NCBI RefSeq assembly: GCF_013177735.1
Contig: NZ_WOEZ01000196.1
Span: 1-64,000, forward strand
Length of the DNA: 64,000 bases
Origin: Paraburkholderia elongata
GTDB taxonomy: Bacteria > Pseudomonadota > Gammaproteobacteria > Burkholderiales > Burkholderiaceae
Reading direction: 5' to 3'
Positions 34,783 through 44,288 of the stretch are shown in pieces. Both the position numbers and the translations under genes were made by a program. The notes under the pieces are model-generated. The model saw nothing but the letters and a program-made list of their open reading frames with translations, was not told the origin of the DNA and searched no databases. Positions within the stretch are counted from its first letter, which is position 1; the number at the start of each line of letters is the position of its first letter.

Positions 34783-37700
34783 ATGTCGTCAGTTTTCTTC
34801 GATCGGGAACGGATTACGGAATGGCTGGGTGACCACACCGTCGCCAAGGCGCGTTCGGTCGGCGCCGTCACGAACGTGAAATGGGACGGCGCGACGCTCA
34901 GCGGCTACGTGCAAGGCACACGCGTGCTGCCATACCACACGCGAGTGCGGTTTCGCACCGATGGCGGCAGACCGTGGGCGCAGAGCGACTGCAGTTGCCC
35001 GGTCGGCCGCAACTGCAAGCACGTCGCCGCGCTGCTGCTCGCCGAGCTCGAATATCACGACGAGATGGACCACATCACCCAAGTCGACATCGACTCGGAT
35101 GACCACCCGTCCGCCCGCTACCCGCAGCCGGCGTCCGGGACGACACTACAGGCGCCGTCCGGCGTGCGCCCCGAACTGGTCAGCTGGCTGGAGCGTTTTC
35201 GTGCGCGCGCCGAGGCCGCCGATGCGGTTTCCCATAAGGCTGGCGCGGCGCGCACTCAAACGCTGGCCTATCTTCTGAACTGGTCCAAATTCCACATGCG
35301 CCATGAGGTCGTGCTGTACCGGGCGCGCTGCAATCCGGACGGCACGATTGTCGAAGTCGACGAGCCTTGGGGCAATGTGGAAGCCGCCTTGCTCAAGCAA
35401 CCCAGGTTCGTCTCCGACGAAGACCTGTCGATCCTGCGCGGCCTGTGGCTCGGCCGTTCCCGCGAGGACTTCGGCCAGTTCATTCTGCGCGGCACGAGCG
35501 GCGCAGAGATGCTGCAAAAACTGATCGCCACGGGGCGTCTGTTCTTCGAGTTCAGGCCGGCGCCAGGTCACGAGGGGCCGACTCCGCTGTCGCGCGGCGC
35601 CGACCGGCCCGGGCGGATTGAATGGGAGCCGCTGGCGGACGAACGCCTGCGGCCCGTGCTGTGCACCGAGCCGCGCGCCACCATGGTGCTGCCCACCGAG
35701 CCGGTCTGGTACGTGGACGGGGTTGCCAATGAAGCGGGCATCGTCGAGTCGTCGTTGCCGTTTCAGCAGTTGCCCGATTACCTCGCCATGCCGCCGATCT
35801 CGCTCGCCGAAGCGCCGCTCGTCGCCTCGGTGCTGCGCGAGATCGCACCCGACTTGCCGCTGCCTCCCACGCACGACGCTTCCTCGATCCGCGTGATCGA
35901 CGTAGATCCCATGCCGGTGCTCACGCTCAATAGCCACGCGCTGCCGTCTACGGCCAAGGCGGGTCAGCGCAAGTCCGAGGCCGTTGAACTGGCCGGCGTC
36001 AGCTTCGATTACGACGGCGTCAGCATCAATGTCGACAGTAGCGTCACGCTCGTGCCGATGCCGGGCGGCGACGTCATCCATATCCGCCGGCGCTACGAAG
36101 CCGAAAAGAAGCGCTTGCTCGAACTGCGCAAGACCGGGCTGCAGAAAGTCCCGACGAGCCGCCTGTACGCATCGCGGCTGTTGCCCGATACGATGCTCGG
36201 CCTGCCCGATGCCGAATCCTGGACCGCCTTCGTCAACGACGCCGTCCCTGACCTCGTGAGCAAAGGCTGGCGCGTGACGATGGCGCCGGAGTTCCGCTAC
36301 AACATTATCGAGATCGACGCGATCGACGGCACCGCGCAGCAGGCGGGCGACGGCTGGTTCGATCTGGAGATGGGCATCCGCATCGGCGAGCGCAATGTGC
36401 GGCTCGAGCCGCTGCTCGCCGATCTGTTCCGGCGCGACCGGCGCTGGCTCGGCGGCAAGCTCGAAGCAATCGCCGACGACGAGCCGATCGAGCTGAAGAC
36501 CGAAGAAAACAAGCGCCTGCGTCTGCGCGCCGACCGGTTGAAGCCGGTGGTGCGCGTGCTGGTCGACCTGTTCGACGCACTGGGCAGCACGTTAGCGGAC
36601 GGTGCGCCGCTGCGCGTGCCTTCCGTCGATGCCGGCCGGCTCGAAGCATTGAACAGCACGGGCCGCTGGCAATTCCAGGGCGACGATTCGATTCGCCAAC
36701 TGGCGCGTCGTCTGCAGGCCGGCCCGGGCTTGCACGAGGTGCCGGTGCCGCGTGGCCTGAAGGCGGAGCTGCGCGCGTATCAGCAGCAGGGCCTGAACTG
36801 GATGCAGTTTCTGCGCGAACACGATCTGGCCGGCGTGCTTGCCGACGACATGGGGCTCGGCAAGACCGTGCAGACGCTCGCGCACATCCTCGCGGAGAAA
36901 GAAGCCGGGCGGCTCGACCGTCCCGCGCTGATCGTCGTGCCGACCACGCTCGTGCACAACTGGCGCGAGGAAGCGCGCCGCTTCGCGCCCGAACTGAAAG
37001 TGCTGGTGCTGAACGGCCCGCAGCGCAAGGAGCGTTTCCAGCAGATCGGCGAGCATGAACTGATTCTCACGACTTACGCGCTGCTGTGGCGCGATCAGAA
37101 GGTGCTCGCCGAGCATGACTATCACCTGCTGATTCTCGACGAGGCGCAGTACGTGAAGAACGCCACCACCAAAGCCGCGCAGGCGATCCGCGGATTGCGC
37201 GCGCGGCATCGACTGTGTTTAACGGGGACGCCGCTGGAAAATCACCTCGGCGAACTGTGGTCGCAGTTCGACTTTCTGTTGCCGGGCTTTCTCGGCAGCC
37301 AGAAAGATTTCACCAAACGCTGGCGCAATCCCATCGAGAAAAACGGTGACGGCGTGCGCCGCGCGCTGCTGGCGCGTCGCATCCGGCCGTTCATGCTGCG
37401 CCGCCGGAAGGACGAGGTCGCAAAGGAGTTGCCGGCCAAGACCACCATTCTGTGTTCAGTCGATCTGGAGGGCGCGCAGCGCGATCTCTACGAAACGGTG
37501 CGTACGGCGATGCAGGAGAGGGTGCGTGCGGCGGTCAGTGCGCAGGGTCTCGCGCGCAGCCACATTATTGTGCTCGATGCTTTGCTGAAGCTGCGCCAGG
37601 TCTGCTGCGATCCGCGTCTCGTGCGGAAAATTCACGTCGACGGGAAGCCAGGCGAACCTGGCGAGAAGCGCGGCAAAGTGGAGAAAGCCGAAAAAGCCGA

Positions 37701-38271
37701 AAAAGCCGAAAAAGCCGAGAAGGGCGCACGCGTCACGCGCTCGGCCAAGCTCGATTTGCTACTGTCGATGCTGCCCGAATTGATCGAGGAAGGACGGCGT
37801 GTGCTGCTGTTCTCGCAGTTCACCGGCATGTTGTCGCTGATTTCCGAAGCGCTCGAGGAAGCCGCGATTCCCTATGTGATCCTGACCGGCGACACCGTGG
37901 ACCGCATCACGCCGGTCGAGCGTTTCCAGCAAGGCGAGGTGCCACTATTCCTGATCAGCCTGAAGGCTGGCGGCGTGGGCCTGAACCTGACCGCTGCCGA
38001 TACGGTGATTCACTACGACCCCTGGTGGAACCCCGCCGCCGAGAATCAGGCGACCGACCGCGCACATCGGCTGGGGCAGGACAAGCCCGTATTCGTCTAC
38101 AAGCTGATTGCCGCGGGCAGCATAGAAGAAAAGATCGTGGAGTTGCAGGAGCAGAAGGCGGGACTCGCCGACAGCATTCTCTCCGAAGACGCCGCCGGCG
38201 CCACCAAGTTCTCGGACGACGATCTCGACGCGCTCTTCGCGCCGATGCCGGAGATTGAAGGCGGGCGGTGA
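34783..38271 (+). CDS. SNF2-family helicase with SWIM zinc finger
   Basis: An 1162-residue Swi2/Snf2 ATPase. The N-terminal SWIM finger is DCSCPVGRNCKHVAALLL near residue 66. A long middle region follows, then the two helicase lobes from about residue 660: DDMGLGKT, LDEAQ (DEAD-box variant), LTGTPLENHLGELWSQ, and in lobe 2 SLKAGGVGLNLT and DRAHRLGQ. Bacterial members remodel protein-DNA complexes, possibly polymerase on DNA; the precise role is unknown. A lysine/glutamate repeat is inserted between the lobes. The gene appears monocistronic. Confidence 0.93.
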   Translation: MSSVFFDRERITEWLGDHTVAKARSVGAVTNVKWDGATLSGYVQGTRVLPYHTRVRFRTDGGRPWAQSDCSCPVGRNCKHVAALLLAELEYHDEMDHITQVDIDSDDHPSARYPQPASGTTLQAPSGVRPELVSWLERFRARAEAADAVSHKAGAARTQTLAYLLNWSKFHMRHEVVLYRARCNPDGTIVEVDEPWGNVEAALLKQPRFVSDEDLSILRGLWLGRSREDFGQFILRGTSGAEMLQKLIATGRLFFEFRPAPGHEGPTPLSRGADRPGRIEWEPLADERLRPVLCTEPRATMVLPTEPVWYVDGVANEAGIVESSLPFQQLPDYLAMPPISLAEAPLVASVLREIAPDLPLPPTHDASSIRVIDVDPMPVLTLNSHALPSTAKAGQRKSEAVELAGVSFDYDGVSINVDSSVTLVPMPGGDVIHIRRRYEAEKKRLLELRKTGLQKVPTSRLYASRLLPDTMLGLPDAESWTAFVNDAVPDLVSKGWRVTMAPEFRYNIIEIDAIDGTAQQAGDGWFDLEMGIRIGERNVRLEPLLADLFRRDRRWLGGKLEAIADDEPIELKTEENKRLRLRADRLKPVVRVLVDLFDALGSTLADGAPLRVPSVDAGRLEALNSTGRWQFQGDDSIRQLARRLQAGPGLHEVPVPRGLKAELRAYQQQGLNWMQFLREHDLAGVLADDMGLGKTVQTLAHILAEKEAGRLDRPALIVVPTTLVHNWREEARRFAPELKVLVLNGPQRKERFQQIGEHELILTTYALLWRDQKVLAEHDYHLLILDEAQYVKNATTKAAQAIRGLRARHRLCLTGTPLENHLGELWSQFDFLLPGFLGSQKDFTKRWRNPIEKNGDGVRRALLARRIRPFMLRRRKDEVAKELPAKTTILCSVDLEGAQRDLYETVRTAMQERVRAAVSAQGLARSHIIVLDALLKLRQVCCDPRLVRKIHVDGKPGEPGEKRGKVEKAEKAEKAEKAEKGARVTRSAKLDLLLSMLPELIEEGRRVLLFSQFTGMLSLISEALEEAAIPYVILTGDTVDRITPVERFQQGEVPLFLISLKAGGVGLNLTAADTVIHYDPWWNPAAENQATDRAHRLGQDKPVFVYKLIAAGSIEEKIVELQEQKAGLADSILSEDAAGATKFSDDDLDALFAPMPEIEGGR
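37681..37716 (+). repeat. 9-bp tandem repeat inside SNF2 helicase gene
   Basis: Four units of GAAAAAGCC (the first with one change) encode an EKA repeat in a charged linker between the helicase lobes. Slippage would add or remove three residues without a frameshift. Confidence 0.8.
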
Positions 38272-38764
38272 GTTTTTTGGGCCGGCGCTTATACGCCAAA
38301 GCGCCCCGCCAATGAGCCAAAGATTGAATGTCAATCAACCGATCTAACAATCTTTAAACGATTTATTTTGAGACTGTTCCTATACTGACTCGGAAATTGT
38401 CAAATCGCCGTTACCCAAATGCGGGGCACGGCCACCTATGACAAAAGGCAGACGGGGCCAATCATCGTGCGAGCGAGACCAACCAACCCGAATAACGACC
38501 CATGAAGGTCGATTCCAATAACAGGCAGAACCTGAGAGACGCTGTAGAAAATCCCATAGAACGGCTCGCAATGCCCGAGCCGGGCCGGATAGCTGTTTAA
38601 TCGCATCCGGGAAAAAACAGGGCCGTTTTCGATTATGATGATCTGCCCCCTCGGTAATCAGCGCGTCAAAGCCAAAATACGCGCCAATTTTGAGACAAGA
38701 CGGCAGCAGAGCTGAACAGGGTGCAAGGCAAGGGACCGTTAATCGAAAAAGAGTGCAGCGGAAG
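38272..38764. other. intergenic region upstream of two-component operon
   Basis: About 490 bp. It starts with a weak hairpin (GGCGCTT/AAGCGCC, 38284-38305) without a T tract after the helicase gene. An AT-rich stretch at 38330-38385 may hold a promoter for the downstream operon. Minus-strand open frames here lack any motif. Confidence 0.4.
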
Positions 38765-38872
38765 ATGAAAACCGGAAGCTGGATCGTCGGTGCCAGCGCC
38801 GTCATGCTGGCCATCTTTGGGCTCACCGGCCATCCATTACGAAGGACGATGTCGCGTTGTGGGGTTTTATGA
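38765..38872 (+). CDS. possible 35-aa leader or membrane peptide
   Basis: A short frame encoding a peptide that opens MKTGSWIVGASAVMLAIFGL, an N-terminal hydrophobic segment, and ends with a basic tail. Its TGA overlaps the response-regulator ATG as ATGA, the same coupling used by the genes downstream. It could be a leader peptide that couples translation, or the remnant of a larger membrane protein. A weak GGAAG precedes it. Confidence 0.4.
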   Translation: MKTGSWIVGASAVMLAIFGLTGHPLRRTMSRCGVL

Positions 38873-39606
38873 GAATTGCAGTCCTGGATGACGACTCGGC
38901 GCAAGCCGACCTTGTTTGCCAAACGCTGTCGGCGGCGGGCCACGTCTGTCACGCTTACGGGGCGGGCCGCGAACTAGTGCGGCAGTTGCGGCGCCAGACC
39001 TTCGACCTTCTCGTGCTCGACTGGAACGTACCCGACATGTCGGGCGAAGAGGTGCTGCGCTGGGTGCGCGAAAGCCTCTCCGAGCGCTTGCCGGTTCTGT
39101 TCATGACGAGCCGCGGCCGCGAAACCGATATCACCTCGATCCTCAACACCGGCGCGGACGATTACGTCGTCAAGCCAGTTTCCGGGGCGGTCCTGCTGGC
39201 CCGCGTCGGCTCGTTGCTGCGCCGGGCGTATCACCTGAAGCCGCCCGCGGCGAAAGAAGTTTTCGGCGAATTCGAATTCGATCTGGGCGCGAAGCACGTG
39301 GTCGTGCGCGGCGCGACCGTCGCCGTGACGCAGAAGGAGTTCGAGCTCGCGCTGCTGCTGTTCCAGCACCTGAGCCGGCCGTTGTCGCGCGCGCACATTC
39401 TCGATGTGATCTGGAAGCAGGCGACGGACATTCCATCGCGCACGATGGACACGCACGTGTCGATGCTGCGCAGCAAGCTCGGCTTGCGCCCGGAGCACGG
39501 CTATCGTCTGACGCCAATCTACGGCTATGGGTACCGGCTCGAGAGGATCGAATCCGGCACGCCGCCCGTGGTGGCCGAAGAACGCCCCGAAGCGGGGGAC
39601 GCGTGA
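38869..39606 (+). CDS. OmpR-family response regulator
   Basis: A 245-residue regulator. The receiver domain has the acidic pocket Asp7-Asp9, phospho-acceptor Asp51 (LVLDWNVPDMSG) and the conserved Lys in VVKPVS. The winged-helix output domain spans about 130-230 (TQKEFELALLLFQHL and RTMDTHVSMLRSKLGL). The C-terminus carries a short acidic tail. It is the first substantial gene of a coupled operon with a FecR/LysM protein, a CHASE2 histidine kinase and a lipoprotein; the kinase is its likely partner. Confidence 0.93.
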   Translation: MRIAVLDDDSAQADLVCQTLSAAGHVCHAYGAGRELVRQLRRQTFDLLVLDWNVPDMSGEEVLRWVRESLSERLPVLFMTSRGRETDITSILNTGADDYVVKPVSGAVLLARVGSLLRRAYHLKPPAAKEVFGEFEFDLGAKHVVVRGATVAVTQKEFELALLLFQHLSRPLSRAHILDVIWKQATDIPSRTMDTHVSMLRSKLGLRPEHGYRLTPIYGYGYRLERIESGTPPVVAEERPEAGDA

Positions 39607-41057
39607 CGGTTTCTTTCGATGCGGTAGCGCCCGGTTGCGCAGGTTCACCGGGCCGCCGCGCCGGCGCGGTGCTGGCCGTGGCCGGCCTGATCGCGATGAC
39701 GTGCTTCGCGCCGGTATCGGCGGATGCGCAATCGTCCCGCGCGCCGAAGCCACGCACCAGAGCGACTGCGCCAGCCTATGTGTCCTACGTGACCCACGAC
39801 GGCGACACGTTGTACGAAATCGCCGGCCGCTATCTGCGCGACTCCGGCGATTGGGCCATGTTGAGCCGCCTGAATCATGTGCCCGCGCCACGCCGCATGC
39901 CGGCCGGGATCACACTGCGTCTGCCGGCCGACAGGCTCAGACAGGATCCCGAGTCGGCGGGCGTGCTGGCGACGAGCGGTCCGGCCGAGCGCGCTTTCGG
40001 CGAGGGCCCTTACACGCCGCTCTCGGCGGGCACGACGCTCGGCGAGGGCGATCGTATCCGCACCGGCCACAACGGTTTTGTCACGCTGGAGTTGCCGGAC
40101 GGCTCGCACGTCACCGTGTTGCAGGACGGCATGCTCGCCATCGACAAGCTGCGACGCACCGTGCTGACTGGCGCGGGCGATCGCGTGCTCGATTTGCAGC
40201 ATGGCGAAGTCGACAGCCAGGTCACGCATGCCACCAAAAAGGATGACCGCTTCCAGATCCGCTCGCCATCGGTTGTAGCGGGCGTGCGCGGTACGCGCTT
40301 CAAGGTTGCCTACGACGGCGACGCGCGAATCACGGCGGTGGAAGTGCTGGACGGCGCGGTCGGCGTCGACCCGGCCGCCGTCGGCGGTGAGGCGTCTGCG
40401 CCGCCACCCGGCGTGCCGCTGCAGGCGTCCGCGCAACTCGTCAAGGCACGTTTTGGCAGTGTCACGCGGGCAGGCAGCGCGATTGGCGCTCCGGTGGAAT
40501 TGCTGGCCGCGCCGTCGCTCACCGAACCGGCCAAAGTGCAGGACGAGAAAACGGTCGCTTTCGACCTCGTACCCGCCGAGCGCGCAGTGGCCTATCGCGT
40601 GCAGATTGCGCGCGATGCCGATCAGCTGGACCTGATCCGCGATCTGCGCGTGAGTGCGCCGCATGCGGACTTTGGCGATCTGGCCGACGGCACGTATTTC
40701 GTACGTATCGCTGCGATCGACGCGAACGGGCTCGAAGGCCTGCCTCAGGTGTACGGTTTCGAGCGGCGTCAACTGGGTCTTGCTGCGTCGGCGGGACCGC
40801 GTGCCGGCAGCCGCGACTACGAGTTCCGCTGGTTCGTCAGCCGCTCCGCAGTCGAGACGCGCTTTCGCTTCGTGCTGGCAACGACCGCCGATCTGCAGCA
40901 TCCGCTCGTCGATCGGACCGATTTGACGGGTGGCCAGATCGTGGTGAGCGACCTGCCGGGCGGCGTTTACTATTGGACAGTCGTCGCCGAGCAATTCGAA
41001 AACGGCCGCTTCTATGAGAAGAGCAGCGCGGTTCGCTCGTTTACGCTTGCCCGCTGA
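39603..41057 (+). CDS. periplasmic LysM-FecR domain protein
   Basis: A 484-residue exported protein. A signal peptide (AVLAVAGLIAMTCFAPVSADAQ) is followed by a LysM module (YVTHDGDTLYEIAGRYL..., about 60-110), a FecR domain (about 140-260, with SPSVVAGVRGTRFKV) and two fibronectin-III-like beta domains to the C-terminus. The start is GTG at 39603, overlapping the regulator stop as GTGA. FecR domains usually transmit envelope signals. Lying between regulator and kinase genes, it may be the sensing partner of the CHASE2 kinase, tethered to peptidoglycan through LysM. Confidence 0.88.
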   Translation: MTVSFDAVAPGCAGSPGRRAGAVLAVAGLIAMTCFAPVSADAQSSRAPKPRTRATAPAYVSYVTHDGDTLYEIAGRYLRDSGDWAMLSRLNHVPAPRRMPAGITLRLPADRLRQDPESAGVLATSGPAERAFGEGPYTPLSAGTTLGEGDRIRTGHNGFVTLELPDGSHVTVLQDGMLAIDKLRRTVLTGAGDRVLDLQHGEVDSQVTHATKKDDRFQIRSPSVVAGVRGTRFKVAYDGDARITAVEVLDGAVGVDPAAVGGEASAPPPGVPLQASAQLVKARFGSVTRAGSAIGAPVELLAAPSLTEPAKVQDEKTVAFDLVPAERAVAYRVQIARDADQLDLIRDLRVSAPHADFGDLADGTYFVRIAAIDANGLEGLPQVYGFERRQLGLAASAGPRAGSRDYEFRWFVSRSAVETRFRFVLATTADLQHPLVDRTDLTGGQIVVSDLPGGVYYWTVVAEQFENGRFYEKSSAVRSFTLAR

Positions 41058-41123
41058 CGCTGGTAGATTCACGGGGCGGAGCCACCGACCAGCCCGCTCC
41101 CTAGCTCTCAACCACGCCACGCT

Positions 41124-43637
41124 TTGCCGAACCCACACACGACGCGCCTGAGCCTCGACCCGCGCGCCCGCCTCGGACGGCGCGCCGGCCGCCGCTTCCT
41201 GCTCGAATGGGTGGGTATCGGCTGCCTGGGCATTGTGGTGATTCTGCTCAGTTCGCTCGGCCGTCTGACCGCCAGCGTCGACAACCTGGTTTACGACCGC
41301 TTTCTGAGCCTGCGCGCGCAACCGTTGCTGCGCGACATCGTGGTGCTCGAAATCGACAACGCCAGCATCGCGCAGCTTGGCCGCTGGCCGTGGCCGCGCA
41401 GCGTCCACGCGAGGCTGCTGGAGCAGCTTGCGAAGGCGAAGCCCGCCGCGGTGATCTACGACGTGCTCTTCACCGAAGCCAATCCGGAAGACACCCAGCT
41501 CGCGCGCGCGATCGCCCTGAGTCCTACTTATCTGCCAATGCTGCTGACTCCGCCGGACAGCGCCGAGCGGCGCGTCGCGGTCGAACCGGTGGCGCCGCTC
41601 GCGCATGCCGCGGCCGGTCTTGGACATATCAACCTTGAAGTCGACAGCGACGGCATCGTGCGCAGCGTCGCGCGGTTCGAGGGCGACGCGGACTCGCGCT
41701 GGCCGCAATTGATGGTGCCGGTCGCACAGGCCGTCGAGCGTGGCGCGCTGCAATTGAACGAGCCGCCTCGCAGGCCGTCGTCCGGCGAGGCGGCGACCCA
41801 ATCCAGTGACTCTAGTGACAATAGTGAAGACCGCTTCCTGATCCCCTTCGGTCTGAATGCGCAGAATTACGCGAAGCTGAGTTTCGCCAGTGTGCTTGCG
41901 GGCGATGTTCCCGCGGACAAGCTGCGCGGGCGCATCGTGTTGATCGGCGTGACCGCGTCCGGCTTGTACGACCGCTTTGCTACGCCAGTGTCCGGCGAGC
42001 TGGGGCCGCTGCCCGGCGTCTACATCCACGCGAACGCGCTCGACACGCTGCTGACCGGTCGCGAGCTCGAGCCCGCGGAGCCATGGGTGCTGTTCGCCGT
42101 GTCGCTGTTGCCACTCGCCGGGCTGCTCGCCGGCTTTCTGGTGTTGTCGCCGCGCCGCTCTTTACTGCTGACCGTCGCGTTGGGCGTGCTCGCCACGGCC
42201 GGCAGCGCGGTCTTGCTGTACGGCGCGCGGCTATGGATGTCGCCGGTGCCGGCGATCTTCGGGTTGATCGTGGTGTATCCGATCTGGAACTGGCGGCGCC
42301 TCGAAATGACGATGGCTTATCTGCGCGAAGAGCTGCAGCGCCTCGCCGACGAGCCTCACCTCCTGCCGGAAACGCCCCAGCGCCGCCGCGAGTTCGGCGG
42401 CGACGTGCTGGAGCAGCATATGGCGCTGATGGCGCAGGCCGCGCAGCGCGTGCAGGACATGAAGCGCTTTGTATGGGACAGCCTCGACAGCATGCCCGAA
42501 CCGATCCTGGTGAGCGACGTGCAGGGTATCGTGCTGATCGCGAACCACGCCGCCAAGGCGCATTTCGCGCGCCTGGGTGCGCCGCTGCCGGAAGGCCGGC
42601 CGATGCGAGAGGTGCTAGGCGGGCTGACGCTGGTCAAGACCATCGACAGCGGCGCAGCGTCGGACGCCGAAAACAATCTGCTTGCGCATGCCCAGTGGCC
42701 GGCGCTGCTCGATCCCGCGCGCCGCGAGTTCGCTGCGCTGATGGCGCAAGGCGTCGAGGTGCGCGACGCCCATGAGCGCGACCATCTGCTGCGCTATGCG
42801 AACTGCACGAACGAGCAAGGTGAGACGACCGGCTGGATCGCGGGTCTCGTCGACGTGTCGGCCTTGCATGCGGCCGAGCGCCAACGGGAGGACGCGTTGC
42901 GGCTGCTATCGCACGATATGCGCTCGCCGCAGGCTTCGATTCTGGCGCTGGTGGAGATCGAGCGGGCGCGCAGCGAGCCGGTGCTCGCGCGTCGCCTGCT
43001 GGAGCGCATCGAGCGCTATGCGCAGCGTGCACTGACGCTCGCCGACGATTTCGTGCAACTCGCGCGCGCCGAATCGCAAGCCTATGTGCTCGAACCGGTG
43101 AGCATGACCGAGCTGATGATCGACGCCAGCGACGAGGTCTGGCCTCAGGCCCACGCCAAACGCATCACGCTGCAAACCGATACGAATGGCGAGGAGGACG
43201 AGGGTCATTGGATCTGCGCCGACCGTTCGCTGATGACGCGCGCGCTCGTCAACATTCTGAACAATGCGGTCAAGTACAGTCCGCCGGACACGCGGATCAC
43301 GTGCAGCCTGAAGAGCCTCGGCACCTCGGGCGGCCTCGCGCAGACGGCCGCGCCCGGCGCGGTAAAACGCGTGTCGTGTACGATTCGCGACGAAGGCTAC
43401 GGTATTCCCAAGGAGCAGCAGGCGGGTCTGTTCGAGCGCTTCCGGCGCTTTCACGAGACGGAGCGGCCGGAAGTGGGCGGTGCCGGATTAGGCATGGCGT
43501 TCGTCAAAACCGTCGTGACGCGTCATGGCGGCGATGTCGATGTGGTCAGCGCGCCTGGCAAGGGAACAGCTTTCACGATTTCCCTGCCGGCACTCGATGA
43601 CGCGCAGTCCGATTCCGCCGCAACGGTGCGCTCGTGA
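41124..43637 (+). CDS. CHASE2-domain sensor histidine kinase
   Basis: An 837-residue membrane kinase. A first membrane segment near residue 30 precedes a periplasmic CHASE2 sensor (about 45-310). Three more membrane segments (about 320-390) and a PAS-like region (about 440-560) follow. The HisKA part has phospho-acceptor His597 (LSHDMRSPQ), and the ATPase domain shows N box NILNNAVKYSP, RDEGYGIP and GGAGLGMAFVK. The proposed start is TTG at 41124; a later start cannot be excluded. It should phosphorylate the response regulator two genes upstream. Confidence 0.92.
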   Translation: MPNPHTTRLSLDPRARLGRRAGRRFLLEWVGIGCLGIVVILLSSLGRLTASVDNLVYDRFLSLRAQPLLRDIVVLEIDNASIAQLGRWPWPRSVHARLLEQLAKAKPAAVIYDVLFTEANPEDTQLARAIALSPTYLPMLLTPPDSAERRVAVEPVAPLAHAAAGLGHINLEVDSDGIVRSVARFEGDADSRWPQLMVPVAQAVERGALQLNEPPRRPSSGEAATQSSDSSDNSEDRFLIPFGLNAQNYAKLSFASVLAGDVPADKLRGRIVLIGVTASGLYDRFATPVSGELGPLPGVYIHANALDTLLTGRELEPAEPWVLFAVSLLPLAGLLAGFLVLSPRRSLLLTVALGVLATAGSAVLLYGARLWMSPVPAIFGLIVVYPIWNWRRLEMTMAYLREELQRLADEPHLLPETPQRRREFGGDVLEQHMALMAQAAQRVQDMKRFVWDSLDSMPEPILVSDVQGIVLIANHAAKAHFARLGAPLPEGRPMREVLGGLTLVKTIDSGAASDAENNLLAHAQWPALLDPARREFAALMAQGVEVRDAHERDHLLRYANCTNEQGETTGWIAGLVDVSALHAAERQREDALRLLSHDMRSPQASILALVEIERARSEPVLARRLLERIERYAQRALTLADDFVQLARAESQAYVLEPVSMTELMIDASDEVWPQAHAKRITLQTDTNGEEDEGHWICADRSLMTRALVNILNNAVKYSPPDTRITCSLKSLGTSGGLAQTAAPGAVKRVSCTIRDEGYGIPKEQQAGLFERFRRFHETERPEVGGAGLGMAFVKTVVTRHGGDVDVVSAPGKGTAFTISLPALDDAQSDSAATVRS

Positions 43638-44278
43638 CCTATGAACCCTCACCTTATCGAAGCGAGAAGCTGGTGAAAGCGATATTGATCTGTGCCGCGC
43701 TGGCCGCGGCGAGTCTGACCGGATGCGCGGGTTTGAACGCCGACGTGCACACGGCGAACCCTTCGGCCGCGCTGCAGGGCGAGCGCACTTATACGATTGC
43801 GCGTATGCCGTCGCAGGATGCCAGCGCGGATCATCCGCAATTTGAAACCGTGCTGCGCGATGAGCTGGCGAAGAACGGCTTCATCGATACGCCGGACAAA
43901 CCCGCGCACTATTTACTGTCGATTGCGTATGACACGCGGCCGGCCACTGTTGGCGTGGCCGCGAAGGATTGCGCGCCGGGTGCGTGCGAACGCTCGCCCG
44001 AAGCGCCATTTTCGCTGTTCGGTGGACGCGCTTATCAGCACGCGTTGACGCTGCGGTTTTTCGAGCAGTCGAGCGGACAGGAAGTCTACAAGGTGAGCGC
44101 GGCCAGCAGCGATCGCGATGCCGATCCCTTGCACGCCATGCCGGTGCTCGTGAAAAGCGCGCTGGCTAAATTTCCGTTCGATGCACCGCCCGACTGGCGC
44201 GTGAAGCTGCGCGCCGAGAAGACGGGCGGCGTGCCGGAGGTGGTTTCGCTTAAACCTGTTCCGCCGGTTCAACCGTAA
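43634..44278 (+). CDS. lipoprotein, DUF4136-like
   Basis: A 214-residue lipoprotein with lipobox LTGC. The mature part resembles DUF4136 proteins (a beta-rich fold with ERTYTIAR and a DELAKNGF segment followed by YLLSIAYDTRP). The start at GTG 43634 overlaps the kinase stop as GTGA, consistent with operon coupling. A GTG at 43673 would give a more compact signal peptide and is an alternative. The role is unknown; the operon position suggests an envelope function tied to the two-component system. Confidence 0.8.
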   Translation: MTYEPSPYRSEKLVKAILICAALAAASLTGCAGLNADVHTANPSAALQGERTYTIARMPSQDASADHPQFETVLRDELAKNGFIDTPDKPAHYLLSIAYDTRPATVGVAAKDCAPGACERSPEAPFSLFGGRAYQHALTLRFFEQSSGQEVYKVSAASSDRDADPLHAMPVLVKSALAKFPFDAPPDWRVKLRAEKTGGVPEVVSLKPVPPVQP

Positions 44279-44288
44279 AACACCCGTC

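Noticed and set aside
38380..38952. Minus-strand 190-codon frame in the gap before the response regulator
   Set aside because: No ribosome binding site or motif, it runs into the regulator gene, and the region looks like a promoter region.
39645..42029. Very long minus-strand open frame (about 794 codons) opposite the FecR and CHASE2 genes
   Set aside because: It lies antisense to two genes with clear domains and start-stop coupling; its composition is the Arg/His/Asp-rich type produced by antisense frames in GC-rich DNA, with no recognisable motif.
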